From Beroe forskalii (lineage: Eukaryota; Ctenophora; Nuda; Beroida; Beroidae): DNA of 64,000 nucleotides. The notes under the pieces were generated by a model. That model ran no database searches. It was not told the DNA's origin and saw only the letters and a program-made list of their open reading frames with translations. Shown piece after piece: positions 42,101-53,400 of the stretch (position 1 is its first letter; each line of letters opens with the position of its first letter). Location of the stretch: positions 62,001 to 126,000 of the forward strand of contig WFMF01000148.1 of the NCBI GenBank assembly GCA_011033025.1. The letters run 5' to 3'. Both the position numbers and the translations under genes were made by a program.

Positions 42101-44617
42101 AATGGAACCACTTCATTCTATTTAATCTAACTTCAACCATTGATGGACAATGCAACCAAAAACTGTAATTGAATTATTGGTTATCCAGCAGTGTTCTCCA
42201 TCGCTGATTAAAGCTAGAATTTTTAATTTTTTTTAGATAAAAGCAAGCAGCCCTAGAAGCGGCTTAGGGCTATTAGCTTTAAATGGATTACCTGATTACC
42301 AACTCAACAATAAAACTATTTCAAATTATCAATCAAAGTATGATGTAGGTATAATAGTAGAGCATGTCCGGAAAACCTACCTTGTCAGGTAAAAATCGAA
42401 ATTTGAAACCCAATTACTGAGCAAGGAGCGAAGAGGAAACAACCTTATTAATTTCGGCTAATTAGATCTTAAATTTCATTCTTATATTTGCAATTTGGAG
42501 GTCAATCATTACCAATGTCTTCATAGCAAACCTCTACCTACCTACAACCTCTACCTACCTACAACTAATTACACTTACGGTTATTTCACTATGCTGAAGG
42601 CAAAATTTAGGAAATTATAATGATTGCAGGACAAGTGTAAGTATAGTTCATACCAATCGGTTCAAATTCATCATATTAGCATATTGGTTGAAAGTTTGTT
42701 CTTTATCGTGGAAAGAGGACATGTCAAAATTGCAGTAATCTGTCATTAAAATCATTAATTAAGCTGAGATGTATTCGCATCTTTATGTAATTCAAGTTCA
42801 CTCTGCACCTTCTGGTAGTAAAGTTGCGATGTATACGCCTACCTTATGCACGTACATATTATAATGAGGTAATTCGATTTTACATCCGGGTGGTATAAAA
42901 TCATGATCTAATTGGTGTGTGCGCATACTTCCACTGATCAATCTATAAACCAATTATTCCTTTTTCGTATTTGCCTTGCGAGTTTTTCTCACGAGGAATT
43001 TGAACACGTCTTTTTGTAAATTTGCCTCGCGAACATTCTCGCGAGTCAAAAGGCCGATTTTTCTCGCAAGTATTCTTGCACAGGAGCTACGACAAATAAA
43101 TTTCTCGCGAGTTTTTTCGGCTTGACTCGCGAGTTTTTCTCGTAACAGGAGCCACGCTGTAATATTCACCCACCCAAAGCTGGTGACCCTTCCCTCGTGT
43201 TTGGACATATCATACAGCACCACAGCAAGCCCGTACATTGCCATCAGGTTACCGGGATCTGTCTCTAAACAGGTCTGGAATTCCCTCCTGGCTGCACAGT
43301 TCAGGTTGAACCACTGTGGGGGTAGGTGCGGTGTTTCATATTTATTGTATTTCAAGAACAGGCTGGTATGGAAAGTCAGGAATATAACTCAGTTTTAGTT
43401 GGGAAAATGTTTTGCTATGCTTCAACTTAAATCTCCCTTTGAAACCTGATAGAAATGTCCCATTTCCGCCCGTATCCGACCGGAGATCGCAGGGTTCGTC
43501 ATCCGGAGTTGCCGGGAGATGTCGTCAATATACCTCTCAACCTGAAGGAAATTAAACGGGAATTTAAAATTCATCGAAGTACTTTATGATCATCGAACAA
43601 GTACAAGTGATATTGCAGTCAAAAGACTCACAATTCATTTTGAATATAGCAAAAGTTCATAAATTCATTTCAAAATCCACCTCAGAATATCTGTTAGTCT
43701 TGAGGGCCATGTAGGCTTTGTTAGCCAGACACACCACATTGCTCTCGTCCATCTTCTTCACATTCCTAAAACACCGTGCCCCTCTCCTGCCTGTAAAGTG
43801 TGGTTAAGTGTTCTTAAACGTTTTAAAAAATGAAACAATTTTTGAGAAATTCAAAAAATGATAATTTTCGATGAGGGAGTAGAAATTCAGAAAAGTTGTG
43901 CACGAAGTCAAGTTTAACTAAACTCACCATTTCCCTTAGCACACTCAATAAAACCCATGAGGTTAACCAAGGCAGGCTTAAAGAAGTCTGGCATAGTGTC
44001 CATCTTAAACACGATCTCGTTGTAAACATAGGATAACCTGTTCTGATCCTGGAGGAAGAAGAATTGGATAATTATAATTTTTCTTATCTAAATCAGAATC
44101 ATGGTACAGAATGGGATATGATTTTCACGAGAAATTGAAATCATTCTGCTATTCTGAGAGTGAGATCAGAGTCGTGAGGCACCAGGTATGAACGTGGATA
44201 ATTGCTGGTAAATCACATCACGTACGTACAAATGGTGGTCGTGTAGAAATTACACGAGGCGCCCTCAGATTTCGCAAAATCTACGTACCCTCTCTGAGGT
44301 GATTAACTCATGCTGAAGAGTGGAGTTCTAATGAGTTTTGATACGTGTTGTATGGAGTTTGAACCTTTTCATTAATGAGATTTGTAATGAGTTCTAATTG
44401 GTTTCAATGAGTTTTCAAATGAATATACCTTTTCGATCTGGTGATTGAAGTGGCTGGGCAGCTTTTCCAACTCATTCTGCAGTTGAAATCTATGCTCGTA
44501 ATCCACTCTCTGCTGCTTTACCATGTCCGTAGTGCGTAGTGGCCCTTCAGACTTCCCATACATGCCCATATCTGCAGACATAACGCAGGTGTCGCGACCT
44601 CGAGAAATGAGATTCAT
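39157..44617 (-). CDS. TPR protein, TTC22/IFIT-like
   Basis: Exons on the minus strand: 44617-44429, 44048-43928, 43790-43681, 43541-43446, 43313-43170, 41730-41531, 41282-41148, 40866-40788, 40664-40525, 40382-40275, 40066-39884, 39643-39515, 39267-39157, about 580 codons. Helical TPR-type repeats: NKAYMALKTNRYSEVERYID, AARREFQTCLETDPGNLMAM, LFKKLLMRCPDFTLAKIYQG, GEEYLKLGILEGEPNAISIF, DLAESLWMAGEKNKAVTNFE. The early LPSHF motif, repeat layout and length resemble TTC22 and IFIT-type proteins; a low-complexity linker (about 40,525-40,664) is extra. Two joins do not keep phase: 43170 to 41730 (a ~1.3-kb transposon lies in this intron) and 40275 to 40066. The gene may be two, have a missed small exon, or contain assembly indels. 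The ATG at 44617 starts the longest frame; ATGs at 44581 and 44569 are alternatives. Confidence 0.75.
41840..43154. mobile_element. Non-autonomous DNA transposon, ~1.3 kb
   Basis: TGGCTCCTGTTACGAGAAA at 41840-41858 recurs as its exact reverse complement ending at 43154 (TTTCTCGTAACAGGAGCCA): 19-bp terminal inverted repeats. Subterminal CTCGCGAG palindromes and weaker inner copies of the end (GTAGCTCCTGTATACGAGTA near 41,914; CACAGGAGCTACGAC near 43,080) follow. No transposase frame is visible. No clear target duplication was found. It lies in an intron of the TPR gene, about 15 bp from a donor. Confidence 0.85.
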
Positions 44618-47390
44618 TCTGAATTTTCCGATCGCACGGCGCCATAATAATGTATGCGTATGGAAACTTCAGACACCGATCTCAGGGGTAGTGACACCTC
44701 AATACCATGTATCAAGTAGTACGTTTTTTGCCACCACTTTAGTTGTCAGTTGTACGTACATTTGAAGTACGTTCGGATCAGTTATTGAGGGTGGATGGTC
44801 GGGCGCGATGAAGTGTGCAGTTACTCCAAAGTTTATTATTTTAACTTTTTAAATGATTAAATTGTCTACAAGCACAATAGTACTAGTCTACAAGCACAAT
44901 TATACTAGTAGTTCCGAAATTTCAAGAATCATTCGCTCTTGTCTACAATATCTTACTTGCCAAGACAGCAATGACCAACATGAATTTTAACTTCAATTCG
45001 ATACTTTTTTATTTTCATACTCCATACAAACCGCAAACAAAAAGAAATTAAATCTTTGTTTTAGAACGACGCCGCACCGTATACCAATACTAAAATTATC
45101 CGATAATTTCAAAAGAGCGAACTCAGCAGAGCACCTGAGAAAATAGAAGAATGGCTTGGCGTAGAAAATGAAGTGGATTCTTATGCGACTGAGTCTGAAG
45201 TCCAGGATGAAACGTCCTAATTAATAACCAAGCAATATGTAACTTTGCTTGCTAATGTCCTACTTTATATTTTCTCTTTCTGAAATTGTTAAGAATAAAA
45301 TATACTTATTCATATTGCTGTTGAAAGTAATTACCAAATTGGAGCTTTCTTTATTTTGAAAATAACGTCATATTTTCATTCCATTAGAAAATGGCGCTTC
45401 GTAATTCGTATAGGTATGAAAGCAATTGATTCACTGAAAATTGCTTACTGGCCAGACTTCGAATACTCAAGTACTTAAAGAATTGAAGAAGACGGGAGCT
45501 TAGTAAAGACCATGCTATTGCGAGATAATAATAATATGTGAATATGTTTAAAGCCAAGGTAAAGAATACGATCATTCTGCATTTGGAAAGGGCAATAAGG
45601 ATTAAGAATATTTCATTGCGTTTACTTTTACTTTCACTTAATCTCCCAGTCCTAACCCTAACGCCTTACCCAGCGCTTAACCCAGACCCTAATCATAAAC
45701 CTTATACCTAGACCCTAATCTAACACCACTTTAAAAAAATTTTATTAACAATTTCCTTTTTAACCCGTTTTTAATCCATCTACTCATAAAAATGTGAATC
45801 AACCTTTACGAATCTTGTGTTTTCAATAAAAGAATAAATCCTCACTGAAACAAAAGTTTAACCCCTCGACAGGCAGACAGTAGCACCATTCACGGCATAG
45901 CATTTAAAAAAGCAACGAACGTGAAAAGATAGTATAAAACTATATGATGTGCAACTTAAAAGTATCCAAAGATCGGTGGAATATAAAATCAAAATTTGTC
46001 GCGGTCAAACGATCAAAGAATGGTACCAGTCTGTCCGTAGTGCGAATATTTTTACATTTTACGAAATTTAAAATTTGACGTAGCATGTAGCAGAAAATAT
46101 CTGTTAATAAAAAGTAAAACATGAATTTTAATAATTGTGAGAAGAATAGGACTATAAATCGGTTGGATTATTTGGAATTAAGTCATGCATGGAAATTGCA
46201 GTTTAGTTCCACGCCACAGTATTCGTGATAGCATGGACCGAATGTTAACGAGTGCATTTGCAGGTTTTAAAAGCAGAAGAGTTTTTGAATTAAATGACAC
46301 CATGATTTGAAAAATTATACGCCGACTTGATATTGTGCACTTTGACAACTTGAATTTGAATCAATCAGATTTGACTTTTATTGTATCCCCTTATTCCAAT
46401 AACTTACCTTATCGGATGCGTTGATACTACAAACAGGACCTGGTCGAATCAAGCCAAAACAAACCCAAACCAACTCAAAAACCTCCCCGAAACAAGCGAA
46501 TCAACCCGAAAAAGAATCGACCCCAATCAAAACGGGTTAATTCGCTCGTTTTGGGTTGTTTCGATTTGACTCCCTTGAAAAAAATATGGGGTAGGCAACG
46601 TCTGGCAAGATTTGGCTGGGCAATGATTCGGGGAGGTTAATTTGTGTTGGTTTGTGACGGTTTCGTGTTCGCTTGTTCCGGCTTCAGTCGGCTAGTTCCT
46701 GCTTGTAGCATCAAAAATTCGGCCAGTATCGATGGTTCCGTATCTGCATCATGAAGGTACGTTTCCACTTGCGTGACGCCAGAGTACGTACGTGATATTT
46801 ATCACGTAAGATGCACGTGACAAATGGCCGTTGAAATTTCAGTATCCACAGATATTGAATTTAGGCGTTATTTATGAATTACAAATCAAACACATGGGTT
46901 CAAATAACATTCAAAAACTATCCAACAACAAATTTCATGACGAAATCTAAACTTCCTCTTGAATCAAGATTTGAAATATCGTTAACAGCTGCACGTTGAC
47001 GTACATACCAGAAAAAGATTTTGAATAAACGAATCTTCAATAATTTTCAATCAAAATAGACTTAACTATTTGACTAAGTATGAAATAGAATTAAAGTAAA
47101 ATTGTCTGACCACAACAGAAAACCTGTTAGGGATAATATTCATTATCCATTCGTCATAATTTTAGTATATGAGTGAAATAAAAAGTTCACTGAAATAACA
47201 AGTTCACAATCACTATCATCGTCTAACTGTAACGTCAATTTCAACAAGAAAAACTACAGATAACAATTAATAAAAAGTGTTAAAATAATACGTTAAAAAT
47301 CCTCCACTTCAAGCGAAAAAACGAAAAATCACCAATAACTAATTAAATAGATTTCAGAAAGAGATTGATTTACAATTTCCTTTATTTTCT
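44618..47390. other. Intergenic region upstream of the TPR gene
   Basis: No exon is recognised. It includes the TPR promoter region, telomere-like CCTAACCCTAACGCC degenerate DNA near 45,650-45,720, and AT-rich sequence. The coiled-coil gene ends at its right side. Confidence 0.5.
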
Positions 47391-47396
47391 GTTGAA
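47391..47396 (-). terminator. Poly(A) signal of the coiled-coil gene
   Basis: AATAAA on the minus strand, about 31 bases downstream of the stop codon at 47427. Confidence 0.5.
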
Positions 47397-47426
47397 ATCG
47401 TGAAATGATGAGTTGAAGAGGCAGTA

Positions 47427-50400
47427 TCACGTCAATTTTCCTTGAGATTTTAGTTCTCTGGCTTCCAGCAATGCGTGTCCTGAAATGATGTTTGATGAGA
47501 AATTGAGAAACGTTGATCAAAATACCGCGTAAAGTCGATCAAACCGTAAGACGGCCGTATATGATTATTTTCCGCGACGAGTTCATGGATATTTGAATTT
47601 CCTGACTTTCGGCTGTCTGGCAACTAGTCTTGCATGGAACGCGCGTCAATATCTTGGATATGCTTTTTGCCACTCATGACTCACTTTGACAGAAAAATAG
47701 CGCGCGGAGCGCGCGCGTTCGCTCAAATTGCGGCGCGCATTCGGCCGTGGATTATTTTCCACGACGAGAACTTGCACGATTTATCTGAAAACATCTTACT
47801 GATATGTGTGCTCATAGGTTGAAAGCAACAGGTCCAAAAGTAGGTTGAAAAGGTGGGTAGAAAGGGCTCAATAAAGACTCTTCTTGGCTTGGAAATTGCA
47901 GATCATGCTTTCAATCTTCAAGAGAGATGAGGAAACCATCCAGACTGGGGCACAGTAAAATTCTACATGTCCTTTCGACCTTCAAGAGACCTGAGGAAAC
48001 CTGTTGTTCCCTATGAAACCATCCAGATCTCTGGCACAGAAAATTGAAAATGTCCTTTCGACCTACTTTTCAACCTGTTGTTTTCGACCTATGAAGACTC
48101 ATATGCCTTAATCCACGGTCGAACGAATGCGCGCCGCAATTTGAGCGAACGCGCGCGCTCCGCGCGCTATTTTTCTGTCAAAGTGAGTGGCGAAAAGCAT
48201 ATCGAAGATATTGACGCGCGTTCCATGGAAGACTAGTTGCCAGTCAGCCGAAAGTGGCAAATTTTCTTCACATTATCTATTTTAGCTATTTTGACGTACC
48301 AAAACATTCAACGCATTTCATCATGTATGACAGTTCAAAACAAACAATCGCGATGAAATGTATTGTGAAATGTACATTTCAAATCAAGTTTTGTGAATAT
48401 ATATGATTGTACAGAGCTGTGCTAAATTTTAGCTCCCAAAATTCGCCGCAGTTTTGACTTGTTGACTGAGAAATTATAATGCAATCTTACATTTTATATT
48501 TCCGTGACAGTCTACATTTAGAAATCACACTAGTATGTGCACACATTAACATACTGTGAGCTGGAATGCGGATACATTGCCATGTCACAAAAGGAAGTTG
48601 CGCTAATATTTGAAACATTTATTGAGCAATGAGCATTTGTACATTGATGCTAGTGTGGAAAAGTGACAAAAAGTTATGTCTAACATACCCAATTTTATTC
48701 TAGAAGCGTTGAGTTTTCTTGTTTTATCTCTCAACTTAGCTTTACAAGAGGCTAGCAGTTCCTCTTTTGTCTTCTGTAAATCTTCAACTTTCCTTCCCTA
48801 CAATAAATGGGGAAATATATGAATTTTTGGTTGCTCAGAAAATTCTATGTTTAAGTGCAAACAACAGTTCGTTTATCACTAACAAATATTAATACCATCT
48901 GTTCAAGAAATCCGCTGAAAACAAAAGAAGTAACCACAGAAATAGGTGACAGTGAAATGAAATACGAAATAAATACTGCATAGTGCATTGGACCGCATTT
49001 ACATCAAATCAAATAAACAAATTCGATCAGCCATTTACACATTTTCTACAGATTCATGTCATGCTAAATTCTACACTTTCTGCAAGACCCAGACAAAAAC
49101 GCTTATAGACAACCTATCTTTATTTCTATTTCAACAGGAATCGAAGGATCCAACTATGCAAGCAATCAAGCCATTGGCGGTTAAGTTTTTAATGATCATT
49201 ATTCATTATCCTTTATTTTGCTTTATTGAACTTGAAAATAATGAACTGTTAACCTCAGACTCACCAAGTCTTCTTGGACTAAGGAGTGTTCTTCCTGTAA
49301 AAACTCCACTGTCGTCTGGAGTTCGTGTATAGTGATGTCAGCATCGCTCAGACACCCAGTTAACTCCTCGATCAGGGGGCTGGCAAGCCCCCCGCGGCGG
49401 TTTGCGAGCCCGAGGGCCCGAAGGGCCCGAGGGCGAGCATTGGACGGTGGACCTAACAGTGCGAGGGCCGAAGGCCCGAGCGCGAGCCCGAGGACCCGAA
49501 GGGTCCGAGGGCGAGCATTGGACGGCTATTCTTACAGTACACGAGCCTCCGAGCATCGGGAGTGAGTTTATGTAACTTTGCTTGCCAGCCCCCAACTATA
49601 TGTTTTCATGGATTCGCCATATTTCACGTTCAAATTTGAGCAAGTTCCCGTTGCCGAAATCGCACTAAAATTTGAACATCGCATGTTTAGAGGTCAAAGG
49701 TGCAACTCTCAAAATTTCAGGTCAATCGGATGAAAAATGGCCGAGTTATTATGACTTGAATATTGCCAAAATCAAGGGTGTTCTTGTTAAATTGGGTTAC
49801 GACCATATATATACATATAGACATAGAGACATACATATACGAGAGACTTTTTAGTGCTCGAAGTATACCCTATTTAAACGGCGATATCTCCGGAACCATA
49901 AAAGATACAGAGCTCATCGTACCCGCGTTGGAAAGTAGAAAGATTGAACTTGCGAATTATAGCCTTAAAAACTTTTTTACGTCACGATAATGACGTCATA
50001 ATGACGTCACAAAACTAAGAATTTCAAATGTTGATTTTCCCAAAAATAGGCGTTTTTCATCGCCATTTTTCGGTATGAAGCTTTCGAGGTAGGAAAAAAT
50101 GCTCCTCCTAGCGTAGAAAGTAAATTTAATGTACTTTTCAAAAATGTGGTCAAAAATTTCTGGGCTTCCCAGCTTCATTGAGATACATGCGATTGTTCGA
50201 AACACTTTGACACGAAAAAAATCCCAAAAAATGGCAAAATTTGTGAAGCTAGTGGAGAGAGAACGGGACAACCCCAGAACTTCATCTTTGGATATGTTGT
50301 CGTTCTTAGTCCCAACTGTGGTAAGGAATGGGTCTCAGATAGCTTATCTAATTTTATGACGTATTTGTGACGTCATCAGTAATGCTAGGTGACGCGAATT

Positions 50401-53400
50401 TTTTACGCGCGATTTGACACCAAATTTCAATATCTGGGCACAGAAAAAGGGTGATATTTTTCCCAAAACCAAAAAGGATTTGGTTGTGATGGTCCGCGGC
50501 GGTTTTAAGGCGTTCTTTACTGTAAAACCCATGATATGAGAAAGAACGCGACGGTTAAAACTGCCGCAACGGCACTTTTTGATGCATTTAATTTTAAGGT
50601 ACGTGAATGCTGTAGATTGTGACGTTGCAGCAGTTTTAACCGTCGCGTTCTTTCTCATATCATGGGTTTTACAGTAAAGAACGCCTTAAAACCGCCGCGG
50701 ACCATCACAACCAAATCCTTTTTGGTTTTGGGAAAAATCTAAACACAAGCAAATAACTTTTGACGCATTTCGTGGATGATAATACGAAGTTTTAAACAAA
50801 TTGAGAGCAGTAGAATTTTGCTCTGAAAGCTGGTCAGAGGGCTAGGGCCTAGATTTTTTCTTCGAATCTCAATATAATGCTTACCTTTTGCGCCATTTCC
50901 GCATTCTTTTCTACTTCGCTGTTCAATCTGAAGATAAATTCTTCATATAATAAAAGCACTTTGATTGAATGTAATAAAAATTTCCATCCAGTTGCCATGA
51001 CAATCGTCACATTCCCTGAATTATCAACATGAATTTGACAGATATCAATTCAACTCACCTATCTTCCAATAGTCTAATCCTTCGGTTCATCACATCCGGG
51101 CTCTTATCAGGAACCACGCGAACTTCTTCTGTAGCCACGTGACTTCCCTGTTCAGTCACGTGACTTCCTTGATCAGTCACGTGACTTTTTCCAGGAATCA
51201 CGTGACATGCTGCTGCCGCTGCGTTGCCGATCACGTGATCGTCGTAGTCACGTGACCCGTCTTTGAGCGTCATAACGCGTGACCAGAGGTCAGCGTTACG
51301 CGCCTCCACGTCTTCCAACTGCGTTTTAGAACAAATGTTAGATGTTTCAACTGCGTCGGTGTGTTTTAGAAAGTTTGAATTAAGATAAGATGCAAAGATG
51401 TATTAGAGTATTAGTATAGATCCTAGAGGCAGTATCATAGGTTAAGATTAGGATTTAGATTCCTTCATTGGTCCTTTACGAACTGTCCAAATCAAACGCA
51501 GACAAACCTGCTTTTGGAGGTCGGACTTTTCAATCAAAGCTTTATTGAAAGCGTTGTGGATTGACCTGATGTTCTTCAACTGCTGGTGTAAGGAGTCTAC
51601 TTTGCCTTGCAGGAACGCTGGAAAATGCGTCAATTATGAGGAAGGGAAACGGCAAAGTTTAGGAAATCATCTGGGCAGATTAAGATAAAGCAGGAGGGGA
51701 ATTTCGGGGTGTGTGGGAAACTGACAGATTTGAAAGAAGGTATTGAGCACTTTCATAGTCTGAAGAGGTGTCATGAAGCCCTCGATAAACTGAAGGATAT
51801 CAGTCAAACAGGTTGGAAGTGACGAAAATAATTGTACGCCGTACAAAGTAAATGTGATAAGGAAAAGATAACATATTACTTACCGACAGATTGCCTGAGC
51901 TCCGTGTTTTCTTTTACCAGAGTCTCGTTATTCTCCGTCACATGACACCCTCCACTTGTTGTAGAAGAAGAAGAAGAAGGAGAGGGGGAGGGGTTGGAAA
52001 GGGGTTCAGTCTCTAGAGCATCACTTGCACTACGTTTCAAGCCCCCGCGAAGGAAAGTTACTTCCCTCAATCTGTCCTGGTGTTCCTGTGGAATGCGATT
52101 AAGATTAAAATGTTAAAAGTTAATACGTTCTCACTTTGAAAGAGCTGTGCAGATACACCCCGAGACGAAGTCGAGGCGGTTGCACAGCTCGAAAAGTGAA
52201 AAGGTATTAATTTTTGACAGGTTATGGTCATTGCATTTCATATGGGGCTAATTTAATTTGGTTGAGAGTTTCAAATCACGACTAAGATGATTAGTGATTA
52301 CTTTCTTAAGTAGTCTAAAACTTTGTAGTAAAAATTTAATCAGCTGTCCTGTCAAAAATGCAAACTTGCTGCAACGAGTGACTTTTGCAATAGATATTTA
52401 AATTTTGATTGCTTCTGAAAAAGTAAATAAATACGAATTATAGATGTAAAAATTGCAACTTTTCAATAAAATTTAAACATTCCTCTCGGAAGCGGCTTTT
52501 TTGATCATTATAAAATATATTGACGATCAATTAAATACTGCTCAGGTTAATAATTAATCAATAATCAGCACGATAAAAATATAATCAACAACCTCCAACT
52601 CAAGGATTGGAGACAGCATGGGTAGTTGAGTCATGCCTTGGATCGCTTTGATTTAACCGTGCACGATAGGGAATAAATTAGAAATTTAAATAAATTCAAT
52701 TATTAATCAACAAATATAATCAACGTAAGAGTAAAGTTTATAATTTTGAGTTCTATTGAGTAAGTTAGTTAACTTGATGAGTTCTACTAAGAAGCTGTGA
52801 GTTGTGACTGTGATAGTGTGGGAATTTGAATGTTTGCCGCGAATAACGAAACAAATTAACACTAAACTACTTAACACGGAAAGAATTTAATTCTAAACGC
52901 ACAGCGTTACAACGTAATAAAATAGGTAAAAAAAGTTGCGCGGTTTCGATGATTTATGTATGATGGTGAAAGTCAGTGATCTATACTAAGTAAGTACGAA
53001 GTAAGGAAGTAAGTAAGAAGTAAGAAGTAGCTAAGTACGTATGTAACTAACTGCAAAGGACACCGATAACTGATGATAACTCAGCTGATATCGAACTTGT
53101 TGCTAATTTGATACGTGTAATACCTCGGTGGCATATCATAATATTGACCTGGGTTATACAACACATACCAACTAACATGGCATCATGTAGCATGAAATTT
53201 GCCCTAATTTACTCAGCATATTGAATGCCTACAATAAAAGATAGCTGAAATAGTGGCATTTTGCAGAAAAGATTGCAGAAGTCCTCAATTGTAACAAGAA
53301 TTGCGCCTGCAGGCTTAAATATTGTTTGTCCCGTTGCCTCGTTTTGCAGGCGCTTTATTTCCCTCTCCAACGTACTTGAATTAACGCGCGCACGTAATGG

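Noticed and set aside
45640-45730. Interstitial telomere-like CCCTAA repeats
   Set aside because: Too degenerate and short; CCCTAA spacing is irregular.
49332-49595. GC-rich ORFs (RARRARGRALDGG-type)
   Set aside because: They arise from the internal repeats of the MITE at 49375-49593.
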